Notes: generated by a model not told the origin, from the letters alone. 5,727 nucleotides of DNA from CAYYVK01 sp964475145 (GCA_964475145.1 CAYYVK010000027.1:1-5727); one strand, 5' to 3'; shown: positions 1 to 5,726, counted from the first letter of the stretch. Translations and numbers: made by a program.

Positions 1-1927
1 TTCCTGAAGCTGTTTTATTTATGTTTGTAGAATTATCGCTTACATTAATTCTTACAGTATAACTACCCGGAGCAGCTGAGCAGGGGGAAGTAACATTAAA
101 CCTCATTAGAGTTGAAGAAGAGCCAGGGCTAACTACTACGCTTGAAGGACCTAAAACATAAGACCAACCTGCTGGAACTGAATCAGGTAAACCTACCAAG
201 GAAAAATTAGATGCTGGGCATGTAGTCCATTTATAATTGTATACGTATACGCGATAAGATCTTGTTGCTCCTGAAACTGATGAACCAGAATCCAGTAGGG
301 ATACATCAAAATGATAATAAACATAATAGTAAGAATAGCCAGATAGGGTAAAGTAAGCTGGGTCATTGGTATTAGTTACATTAACTCTAATCGGATGGTA
401 GTAGTACTCCGTTGAGGTACAGTTTGAAGTAACGTAAAAGTATGAGGTGTTACTATTCGAGAAGCCAACTGGCTTTATTACTAGGGTAGGTTGGCTAAAG
501 CTGTAGGAAAATCCTGAAGGAACTATTCCAACCAAAGAAAAAGTTGACTCCCCACAAGCTGTGCTGTCTTTATTTGTTACATTTACAGTATAAGTAAGAG
601 TTTGTCCTGCTCGCCCATATCCGTAAGTTGGTGAAATAGTTACGACAGGATTTGCCCTAACGCATGTAGGAGATGGTGTTACTTCCAAAGTGTAGGTAGC
701 AGTTCTTGTCAAGCTTCCAGCAACTCCTCTTACTGTTATTTGGTAAGTTCCGTTTGGTGTAGAATAGCTTGTAGAAATGTTTAAAGTTCTAGAGTAGGTT
801 GGCGTACCACTGTTAGAAGGAAGGAAAGAGCATGTGGCATCTGGAGGGCAGTTGTCTGCGTACAAGTAAACAGTCTGTGGGCTACCCAAAAGCAGAGTTA
901 CTGTTACAGTAGTGTTGACCCAACTTCCTTGAACTACTGAACCAGAAGAAGGAGAAACTGTTACGTTAAAGTCGAAAGGTGCTGCAGGTGAAGGTAATAT
1001 GTTTACTGTTAGGTCTGCATACTTACTCGAAAATCCTGAAGTTGCGTTTATCCTTAAAGTATAAGTTCCTGTGGAAGCAGTTGAAGAAACGTTTATTGTT
1101 ACGTTTGCATAGGCATTTCCGTTTGCAGGTGGAGTTACCGAGCTTGGGCTGAAAGAAAAAGTTACTCCAGTAGGTGAGGAACCAATCCATGAACCAGAAA
1201 AAGTTACAGGAGAATTGAAGTTGTTGATAGAAGAGACGTTTATCCTGGACTTAGAGGAATTGTAGCCTGATTGAGGTACTGTAATGCTTAAAGACGTAGG
1301 ACTTAAAGAAATGTTAAAATCTGGGCAAGTTGCTCTGCATACACCGTCAAAGCACTGTTGCAAGCCAGAGCAGCAAGCGTAGTTGTTACAGGTAGTAACG
1401 TTATACCCATCTTTTGTGCAGTGGAGACAACCACCACTAGAGCATGTATCTAACGAACAATCCTTTCCATCGTTGCAGTCATAATCTTGGCAACAACTAA
1501 CTCCAACAACAAAAAATGTTATGTTGTAGGGTGCGCAAAAGTCTGGAACTGTGAAGGCTTCTACTCTAGTCTTATAAGTTCCAGCATTAGAACAAACAGA
1601 AATAACTTTAGAAGATCCTGGTCCAGATAAGTCTACATAACTTCCATTCGGGAGGTATATACGAAGGTTTAAGTCGTCATCAGCTTCTCCTTGGATAGAA
1701 GAGGTGAAGTTTACATAGGTACCCGTAGTTACTAAAGTCCAGTTGTGCCAAGCTGGTTTGTTAGCAAAAGATCCGTTGTAAGTTCCTGGTGCAGGTACAG
1801 AACATTCTTTAGTAACTCCTGCCTCTGTATTGTCGCAGTAGTAAGTACCTGGGCAGGCGGAATAACCTGCAACCACAGTTAACAAAAATATGGTTACAAA
1901 AGTTAACAAAATCTTAATTCCTTTCAC
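1..1927 (-). CDS. Large secreted/surface modular protein, Cys-rich with Ig-like repeats (3' end outside window)
   Basis: My translation gives 642 codons with no stop, running off the left edge. The GTG start overlaps the rfcL stop. It is followed by a good signal peptide: MKGIK, a hydrophobic core to about residue 20, then GYSA. Visible modules in order: residues 25-42 with three Cys; about 58-128, a PPC-like beta domain (ADDDLNLRIYLPNG, then NAGTYKTRVEAF); 145-201, a segment with 13 Cys; 203-312 and 318-420, two Ig-like modules ending in GTY-type strands; 424-526 and about 537-642, two NEW3-like modules each with one Cys pair. I count 25 N-x-S/T sequons (for example N51, N62, N275, N632), and the composition is rich in Ser/Thr/Val. 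There is no catalytic motif in the visible part. I infer an exported, probably N-glycosylated surface or adhesion-type protein; an anchor or enzyme domain could follow beyond the window. The exact function is unknown. Confidence 0.88.
   Translation of the reverse strand, partial: MKGIKILLTFVTIFLLTVVAGYSACPGTYYCDNTEAGVTKECSVPAPGTYNGSFANKPAWHNWTLVTTGTYVNFTSSIQGEADDDLNLRIYLPNGSYVDLSGPGSSKVISVCSNAGTYKTRVEAFTVPDFCAPYNITFFVVGVSCCQDYDCNDGKDCSLDTCSSGGCLHCTKDGYNVTTCNNYACCSGLQQCFDGVCRATCPDFNISLSPTSLSITVPQSGYNSSKSRINVSSINNFNSPVTFSGSWIGSSPTGVTFSFSPSSVTPPANGNAYANVTINVSSTASTGTYTLRINATSGFSSKYADLTVNILPSPAAPFDFNVTVSPSSGSVVQGSWVNTTVTVTLLLGSPQTVYLYADNCPPDATCSFLPSNSGTPTYSRTLNISTSYSTPNGTYQITVRGVAGSLTRTATYTLEVTPSPTCVRANPVVTISPTYGYGRAGQTLTYTVNVTNKDSTACGESTFSLVGIVPSGFSYSFSQPTLVIKPVGFSNSNTSYFYVTSNCTSTEYYYHPIRVNVTNTNDPAYFTLSGYSYYYVYYHFDVSLLDSGSSVSGATRSYRVYVYNYKWTTCPASNFSLVGLPDSVPAGWSYVLGPSSVVVSPGSSSTLMRFNVTSPCSAAPGSYTVRINVSDNSTNINKTASG
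2..658 (-). repeat. Two tandem NEW3-like beta-sandwich modules, protein-level repeat
   Basis: Residues 424-526 and about 537-642 align by eye. Shared landmarks are a Cys, then FSLVG, a VPSGFSY/VPAGWSY turn, a hydrophobic strand with a following P(G) turn, F-x-VTS-x-C, and a final RVNVT/RINVS strand. Each copy has one Cys pair (C458/C503 and C570/C616) positioned to form an intramodule disulfide. The copies have diverged at DNA level, so this is an old duplication and not a recent array. More copies may follow left of the window. Confidence 0.7.
668..1321 (-). repeat. Two tandem Ig-like modules without a Cys pair, protein-level repeat
   Basis: Residues 203-312 and 318-420 share a start pattern (DFNISLSP and DFNVTVSP), a central SFSPSS/SFLPSN strand and a closing pair of strands: GTYTLRINATSG in one, GTYQITVRGVAG in the other. 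These are typical of Ig-like modules on prokaryotic surface proteins. They differ in type from the two Cys-paired modules that follow. Confidence 0.65.
1325..1495 (-). other. Cysteine-rich module in the secreted protein (residues 145-201)
   Basis: Thirteen cysteines lie in 57 residues, including two CC pairs (145-146 and 185-186). The core DYDCNDGKDCSLDTC resembles the acidic D-x-D-C-x-D-G-x-x-C-x-x-D-x-C repeats found in many secreted bacterial and archaeal proteins. The regular spacing suggests a disulfide-stabilised fold outside the cell. The Asp/Asn-rich DCNDGKD stretch could bind a metal such as calcium; that is inference. Confidence 0.65.
1856..1927 (-). other. Sec signal peptide of the secreted protein
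   Basis: Residues 1-24 show a short positive n-region (K2, K5), a hydrophobic core of Leu/Val/Ile/Phe/Thr from about 6 to 20, and small residues before C25. Cleavage after A20 or A24 is plausible. The exact site is not determined from sequence alone. Confidence 0.75.
1924..1927 (-). promoter_or_regulatory. GTGA start/stop overlap coupling rfcL to the secreted-protein gene
   Basis: On the minus strand the last rfcL codons read ATG TGA, and the next gene's GTG begins one base before that TGA, giving a 4-nt overlap. The bases upstream (caaaattattaat) contain no Shine-Dalgarno match. Termination-reinitiation coupling is therefore the likely way translation starts here. Confidence 0.65.
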
Positions 1928-3066
1928 ATTAATAATTTTGTTTTCTTAAAGATAATTCTTAAGAAAGGCAAGAATTCTTTCCTTATTTTTCTTGTTGAGC
2001 AGTGCAACTGCTTGCTAAGCTCTAAAAGCTTTTCCTTCTCCTCCTTTCTCTCAACTTTAGTTTGGCCTAGCATCGCAATCTTCGAAGGGTACTGGTACTT
2101 AGTAAACTTTCTGTACATTTCTTTCTTAGCAACTGCTACTCCACCCGTCATAAGATCAATCATATACCCTTTCAACCTCCACTCTTGTCTAGAGATCACC
2201 CTTTGTCTAAAAATGTCAGCCTTGCTTAAAGCATCGTATGCTTTAGCTATCTCTTCAGGATCTTCATATTCTTTTGCAACGTTGTTTTCAATCCACCAGA
2301 AAATTTCTTCAGGATCTTTGTCTACGTTTGAAATTGCAAGCTTTGCAGCTGTAAGAGAGCTCGACTTAAAAATTATCTTAAGAGCGTCGAAAATACTCGT
2401 TTCAACTTCCCTATAACCTAAAACTTCTAAATCACTCAAAACAACTTTTCTTTTCCCTCTTGCTACAGTTTCCAAGTCGTTTATAGCAGCTCTTAAATCT
2501 CCATTAGACCTTCTTGCCAACTCACGTAACACATCCTTTTCAGCAGCTATATCTTCTTTCTTGCAAATTTCAGCAAGCCTTTTCTCCACGTCAAAAACAT
2601 ATACTTTCTTAAATTCTACTAGCACACAATATTCTCTCAAAGCTTTTAGCTTAGGGTCCCAAGGGTCGTTTGCTGTGAGAACTATGGGAAAAGCAGACTC
2701 TTGAATTATCCTTATTATTTCCCCAACCCCACCCTTATCTTCCTTACCAACTATTCCGTCAATTTCGTCGAGCAAGAAAATCTTTCCTCTTCCAAATAAG
2801 CTTTTTTGTTTCATAGACTGACCAAGAACTTCCTGGATTTGTTGAGCTGAACGATAGTCTGAAGCATTCATTTCTATTAAGTCTAAGCCTTTTTCTGTAG
2901 CATAAGCTTGTAGCAAAGCAGTCTTACCTACTCCAGGCGGTCCATAGAAAAGCAAGGCTTTACTACCAGGCTTCCAGTTTTTAATCCAAGCTAAAAACTT
3001 TTCTAAAGCTTCTTTCTGGTTTACAAATTCTTTCAAGCTTTTAGGTCTATACTTTTCTGTCCACAT
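1924..3066 (-). CDS. rfcL: Replication factor C large subunit (clamp loader)
   Basis: This is the AAA+ large subunit of the archaeal clamp loader, which with RfcS opens PCNA and loads it at primer-template junctions. Counting from the ATG at 3066 (380 aa): the N-terminal MWTEKYRPKSL box; Walker A GPPGVGKT at 42-49; Walker B LLDEID at 98-103; sensor 1 asparagine in LTAND, N133; sensor 2 GDLRAAIND starting at 189; then a helical collar domain ending EFLPFLRIIFKKTKLLM. An in-frame TTG at 3078 would add four residues, but MWTEKYRPK is the usual family start, so I prefer the ATG. The protein is shorter than many archaeal RfcL (about 450-500 aa) and shows no QxxLxxFF-type PCNA-binding tail. It overlaps the upstream 59-codon ORF by 20 nt and the downstream surface-protein gene by 4 nt. 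Confidence 0.95.
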   Translation of the reverse strand: MWTEKYRPKSLKEFVNQKEALEKFLAWIKNWKPGSKALLFYGPPGVGKTALLQAYATEKGLDLIEMNASDYRSAQQIQEVLGQSMKQKSLFGRGKIFLLDEIDGIVGKEDKGGVGEIIRIIQESAFPIVLTANDPWDPKLKALREYCVLVEFKKVYVFDVEKRLAEICKKEDIAAEKDVLRELARRSNGDLRAAINDLETVARGKRKVVLSDLEVLGYREVETSIFDALKIIFKSSSLTAAKLAISNVDKDPEEIFWWIENNVAKEYEDPEEIAKAYDALSKADIFRQRVISRQEWRLKGYMIDLMTGGVAVAKKEMYRKFTKYQYPSKIAMLGQTKVERKEEKEKLLELSKQLHCSTRKIRKEFLPFLRIIFKKTKLLM

Positions 3067-3226
3067 ATTTTTGACCAATTTTATAAGCCCATTTTTCGTA
3101 GAGAAAAGTTAAAGTAGCTGATGGTATGCCTACAATTAGAAACTCATAATTTTTTGTTGCTAAATATCCAAGAGAAGATACAACAATTTCATAAATAGTA
3201 AGAGGATAATTTTTTATTTTCTTCAT
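3047..3226 (-). CDS. Small putative membrane protein (59 aa) between rfcS and rfcL
   Basis: I do not recognise the family. The ATG lies one base after the rfcS TAG, and the ORF ends in TAG inside the first codons of rfcL, so it fills the gap between the two genes exactly. The protein has a basic start (MKKIKN), then two hydrophobic stretches, about residues 9-23 (LTIYEIVVSSLGYLA) and 28-43 (YEFLIVGIPSATLTFL), and a polar, basic tail (YKIGQKYVDRKV). That is consistent with a two-pass membrane hairpin with both ends cytoplasmic. There is no Shine-Dalgarno site, so translation would depend on coupling to rfcS. The same frame stays open upstream into rfcS, so a chance ORF in A/T-rich DNA cannot be excluded. 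Its tight fit and hydrophobic pattern favour a real gene. Confidence 0.5.
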   Translation of the reverse strand: MKKIKNYPLTIYEIVVSSLGYLATKNYEFLIVGIPSATLTFLYEKWAYKIGQKYVDRKV

Positions 3227-3227
3227 G

Positions 3228-4184
3228 CTATCGCTTCGACGCAAGCAAAAACTGGGCCAAAAGGGCTTCCAACTGGATAAGCTCACTTCCGCCTTCACTT
3301 ATCCTAAACTCGTACTCTCCACATTTTTCTACAAGCTGAACTTTCAGTTCTTCTGGTAAGTTGAGCGAATAGAGTTGTCTATGAATTTCAGAAATTATGT
3401 CGCTTCCACTCAAACCTTGCTTCAAGAGCAAGTCTTGCAACTTTTTTCTTGCATCTTCAAACTTTCCTTTCAAAGCTAGCTCGAGCATTTCTCTCACGTC
3501 TGTTGGCTTTGCTCTAGAGGCAACATCGTAAATTGTATCAGCAGTTATTTTTTTCTCAAGGGAGGCTGCTGCCTGCAAAAGATTTGCAACTTTTCTCAAG
3601 TCCCCTTCCGAAATTTCTATTATCGCTTTTATCCCATCCTCTGTTATTTTTAATTTTTCTTCAGTTACAATTCTTTGGATAAATCTTTTTATATCAGCTT
3701 CTGCGAGCGACTTAAACCTAAAGACAGCACACCTGCTTTGAATTGGCTCAATAATTTTGCTAGAGTAGTTAGCGATAAGAATAAAGCGTGAAACGCTCGT
3801 GTAACTTTCCATAGTTCTCCTCAAAGCATTTTGCGCATCTGCTGTCAAAGCATCAGCTTCATCCAAAATTATTATTTTGTAAGGGACTTCTCCTATCGGC
3901 TTAGTTCTTGCAAAATCTTTTACTTGACCTCGAATTACATCTATCCCACGAGCATCGCTCGCGTTTAACTCTAAAACATTCTGCCTCCAGTTTTTTCCGT
4001 AGAGTTCGTAAGCTATACAAAGAGCAACAGTCGTTTTTCCAGTGCCTGGAGGACCAGCAAAAAGCATGCTTGGTATATTTTTCTCTTCAACAAAAGCCTT
4101 TACCCTTTCTACAACATGTTTTTGATTTATTACTTCGCTCAACCTTTTTGGCCTGTACTTTTCGGCCCAGACTGTTATCTCCAT
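3228..4184 (-). CDS. rfcS: Replication factor C small subunit (clamp loader)
   Basis: This is the repeated AAA+ subunit of the archaeal RFC pentamer (usually four RfcS plus one RfcL) that loads PCNA at primer ends. The 318-aa protein has the normal family length. It shows the VWAEKYRPKRL N-terminal box, Walker A GPPGTGKT at 44-51, Walker B LDEAD at 107-111, sensor 1 N139 in LIANYS, the SRC motif (150-152) that supplies the arginine finger to the neighbouring subunit, and sensor 2 GDLRKV (R197). A C-terminal helical collar follows. No intein interrupts the P-loop, unlike in some archaeal rfcS genes. The ATG at 4184 gives the standard N-terminus. Only one base separates its stop from the next ORF, and rfcL follows, a gene pairing also seen in other archaea. 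Confidence 0.97.
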   Translation of the reverse strand: MEITVWAEKYRPKRLSEVINQKHVVERVKAFVEEKNIPSMLFAGPPGTGKTTVALCIAYELYGKNWRQNVLELNASDARGIDVIRGQVKDFARTKPIGEVPYKIIILDEADALTADAQNALRRTMESYTSVSRFILIANYSSKIIEPIQSRCAVFRFKSLAEADIKRFIQRIVTEEKLKITEDGIKAIIEISEGDLRKVANLLQAAASLEKKITADTIYDVASRAKPTDVREMLELALKGKFEDARKKLQDLLLKQGLSGSDIISEIHRQLYSLNLPEELKVQLVEKCGEYEFRISEGGSELIQLEALLAQFLLASKR

Positions 4185-4220
4185 GCTCTCGCTAATAGAT
4201 TAAGTTATTTCGTTAACCTA

Positions 4221-4228
4221 ATATTTTT
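4221..4228 (-). promoter_or_regulatory. rfcS: Possible TATA box for the rfcS operon
   Basis: The minus strand reads AAAAATAT here, about 40 nt before the rfcS ATG. The usual archaeal TATA-to-start distance of about 26 nt would put transcription initiation near 4199 and give a leader of about 15 nt. The stretch is A/T-rich and matches the archaeal box only loosely. Confidence 0.3.
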
Positions 4229-4252
4229 ATCGTTTTACTAGCGTAAAACGAT
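4229..4252. repeat. Perfect inverted repeat, 10-bp arms and 4-nt spacer, upstream of rfcS
   Basis: The plus strand reads ATCGTTTTAC, TAGC, GTAAAACGAT, with every arm base paired. It sits in the 76-nt gap between the HerA-like gene's stop and rfcS, abutting the A/T-rich TATA candidate on the side where BRE or upstream regulator sites occur. It could be an operator for a dimeric repressor or activator of the clamp-loader operon, or an RNA hairpin at the end of the upstream mRNA. On the minus strand an A-rich run follows, not a U-run, so it is not a standard U-tract terminator for the upstream gene. Confidence 0.6.
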
Positions 4253-4260
4253 TTTTAGGA

Positions 4261-5547
4261 TTAAATAACAACAGCAGTCCCGCCTGCATGCCATGAAAGT
4301 CTTGGCCTTATGTTAACTGTGAAGATTCTCTCTAGATTATCGTCAAGGATTATTGCAGCACCAGGCCATCTTGGTAACCTATTAATCATCTTTTCCAGTT
4401 CTTCCTGCATGTAACTTTGGTAGACAGCATGCAAAGCTTGTAGGTCGTCCCTGCTAGTAAGTCTGAAAGAGATTACAAGATCAGTTTGCGACAAAACATC
4501 TTGATGCACTTTGTTAGGCATTTGTGTAACGCATACTAGCGATATACCTGGTTCTCTCCCTTGTTTCGCTAATGTAAGCACAGGCTCTGTAGAAACTGTT
4601 TTCTTATCGCTTGGTACGAAATTATGAGCTTCTTCTAAAACTACCCAAGTTAAAGGAAAAGTTTTTTCTAGTCTTCTTCCTTCAGTTTTTGCCAGTTCTT
4701 CTTCCTTCCTTGCTAGTACACGCTCATGATAAACGTTTCTAATTATCCATGCTGCTAACAAATTTCTTATACCCCATTCCTCTCCTTTTACTCTAGACAA
4801 GTCTATCACGCTTACTTGATTTGACTTTACTATATCGCTTATGCTCATACCTTTCTTAGAAAACAATCCCCAAGAGCTTGCTACTTGCAGAAAGCTTGTC
4901 AGAACATTTTTTGTATGTTGAGAGACTTGTTCATCTTTGTTTACCCTTTCTATAAGTTCGTTTAAGTCAAAATCCTTTTTCTCTTCCACCAAAGAATTAA
5001 CATTCTTCTCAAGAGCTATTGCAAGTTCGCTAGTCCTTTCAAGATTAAAAGCTAGGGCCCAATCTTCCGGGGAAAATTCTTTTGGAGAAATTGATAAAGC
5101 GAAGTCAACCGGTATTCCTGCTTTTTCATAAGCTTCCTTTAGTCCAAGTGGCACGTACACTTTAACTCTTTCAAATCCCTTTGGTTGTAAGTTCCAGCGA
5201 GCAAGCAAATCTTTCTGTTGTTCGTTGGGCAGCTTCATGCTCCAGTATATACCCATAGGATCAAAGACAACACATGCAATTTTCTCTGCATACTGCTTTT
5301 CAAGCAAAAGCAACTCTTCAAGAATCACTGCCACACTATAAGATTTGCCACTCCCCCTTTTTCCACAGCACAAAATTACATGAGGCTTTAGTAAGTCTAT
5401 GTAAACTTTTGTTGTTAAGTGAACATCTTCGCCTGTGCCTACTATATGCTTTCCTAAATAGCCAGCCCCACCCAAGCCAAATTTCATAAAATCTTCTTTG
5501 CCCCTGCCAACGACAGTTTCTGTGACTATAGAAAACTCTTCAGGCAT
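4261..5547 (-). CDS. HerA/DUF87-family P-loop ATPase
   Basis: The 428-aa protein belongs to the HerA/FtsK-like ATPase superfamily (COG0433 type), whose members form hexamers that pump DNA or drive related translocation. Counting from the ATG at 5547: a short N-terminal region with VVGRGKEDF and GYLGKHIVG; Walker A GKRGSGKS at 62-69; Walker B VVLEEAHNF at 302-310; a possible arginine finger in KQGREPG (R331); and the sensor-like TQMP followed by VLSQTDLVISFRL. It lacks the roughly 100-residue HAS barrel that precedes the P-loop in canonical HerA, and no nurA lies in the window, so I leave the symbol blank. In-frame codons continue upstream to 5646, but they are antisense to the tRNA and resemble no family N-terminus, so I chose 5547. 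No Shine-Dalgarno site precedes this ATG, which suits a leaderless mRNA. Confidence 0.9.
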   Translation of the reverse strand: MPEEFSIVTETVVGRGKEDFMKFGLGGAGYLGKHIVGTGEDVHLTTKVYIDLLKPHVILCCGKRGSGKSYSVAVILEELLLLEKQYAEKIACVVFDPMGIYWSMKLPNEQQKDLLARWNLQPKGFERVKVYVPLGLKEAYEKAGIPVDFALSISPKEFSPEDWALAFNLERTSELAIALEKNVNSLVEEKKDFDLNELIERVNKDEQVSQHTKNVLTSFLQVASSWGLFSKKGMSISDIVKSNQVSVIDLSRVKGEEWGIRNLLAAWIIRNVYHERVLARKEEELAKTEGRRLEKTFPLTWVVLEEAHNFVPSDKKTVSTEPVLTLAKQGREPGISLVCVTQMPNKVHQDVLSQTDLVISFRLTSRDDLQALHAVYQSYMQEELEKMINRLPRWPGAAIILDDNLERIFTVNIRPRLSWHAGGTAVVI

Positions 5548-5586
5548 ATTTAAGAATTGTGTTTTCAAATCAAATAATATTGTGTT
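5546..5586. promoter_or_regulatory. Compact divergent promoter region between the tRNA and the HerA-like gene
   Basis: Only 39 nt separate the ATPase ATG (5547) from the first tRNA base (5587), so both promoters must overlap. On the minus strand, TATTATTT (5579-5572) is centred about 28 nt before the ATG, the distance expected for a leaderless transcript. On the plus strand, ATATTTAAG (5546-5554) is centred about 37 nt before the tRNA, allowing a short 5' leader for RNase P. Both assignments rest on spacing and A/T content only. Confidence 0.35.
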
Positions 5587-5680
5587 GGGGGGATCTGCTA
5601 GCTTGGTCGAGGCATCCGGCTTGGGGTGCCGGCAACCCGGGTTCAAAAGGGAAAAACTCCTGAGTTTCCCGGTCCCCCCA
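5587..5680 (+). tRNA. tRNA-Pro(GGG) with a T-loop intron
   Basis: The full cloverleaf can be drawn. Acceptor stem: GGGGGGA (5587-5593) with TCCCCCC (5673-5679), discriminator A5680. D-arm: TGCT (5596-5599) with GGCA (5611-5614), loop AGCTTGGTCGA carrying G18G19. Anticodon stem: CCGGC (5616-5620) with GCCGG (5628-5632), loop TTGGGGT with anticodon GGG at 5623-5625. Four-nt variable region CAAC. T-stem: CCGGG (5637-5641) with CCCGG (5668-5672). The T-loop is split by a 19-nt intron; without it the loop reads TTCAAAT. Anticodon GGG reads CCC/CCU proline codons. CCA is not encoded. The 10-25 pair is T-A instead of the usual G-C, and base 9 is C. Confidence 0.93.
5648..5666 (+). other. 19-nt archaeal tRNA intron at position 59/60 with BHB motif
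   Basis: The insert AGGGAAAAACTCCTGAGTT interrupts the T-loop between bases 59 and 60. The precursor folds as a canonical BHB: outer helix = T-stem; central 4-bp helix TTCA (5642-5645) with TGAG (5661-5664), one G-U pair; 3-nt bulges AAA (5646-5648) and TTT (5665-5667) on opposite strands; inner helix GGG (5649-5651) with TCC (5658-5660), closed by AAAAAC. Cutting after the second base of each bulge, as the archaeal splicing endonuclease does, yields exactly TTCAAAT, the consensus T-loop. Confidence 0.88.
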
Positions 5681-5705
5681 CTTCTGAAGATAACGCTGAA
5701 TCAAA

Positions 5706-5711
5706 TTTTTT
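5706..5711 (+). terminator. Oligo-T terminator candidate after the tRNA
   Basis: Six T residues begin 26 nt after the tRNA discriminator base on the coding strand. Archaeal RNA polymerase commonly stops at such T-runs without needing a hairpin. Confidence 0.4.
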
Positions 5712-5726
5712 GTAATATGTATTACA
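5711..5726. repeat. Short inverted repeat at the window edge
   Basis: TGTAATA, TG, TATTACA is a perfect 7-bp-arm palindrome beside the T-run. It could be an operator for a gene to the right of the window, part of the tRNA's end, or chance in A/T-rich DNA; the edge cuts off its context. Confidence 0.3.

Noticed and set aside
1847..1870. Lipobox before C25 of the secreted protein
   Set aside because: The residues before the cysteine are Y-S-A, with Tyr where Leu/Val/Ile is expected at -3; C25 more likely forms a disulfide with nearby Cys.
2012..2416. Plus-strand ORF of 134 codons
   Set aside because: It lies fully within rfcL on the opposite strand; Ser/Leu/Phe-rich composition is what the antisense of a Lys/Glu-rich gene gives.
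3080..3088. TTATAAAA-like box before rfcL as a promoter
   Set aside because: It is only about 18 nt from the ATG, so initiation 26 nt downstream would fall inside the gene; it also lies within the small ORF.
3908..4195. Plus-strand ORF of 95 codons
   Set aside because: It is antisense to the P-loop half of rfcS and has no recognisable features.
4229..4252. Intrinsic terminator for the HerA-like gene
   Set aside because: On the minus strand the hairpin is followed by an A-rich run, not a T-run; it is kept as an inverted repeat of undecided role.
5548..5646. A 33-residue N-terminal extension of the HerA-like protein from an ATG at 5646
   Set aside because: It is antisense to the T-arm, anticodon arm, D-arm and acceptor stem of the tRNA, has no family-like sequence, and the ATG at 5547 fits both the protein family and a leaderless promoter.
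5642..5667. The tRNA insert as a long variable arm (Leu/Ser type)
   Set aside because: The insert comes after TTCAA of the T-loop, the variable region is only 4 nt, and the anticodon is GGG (Pro).
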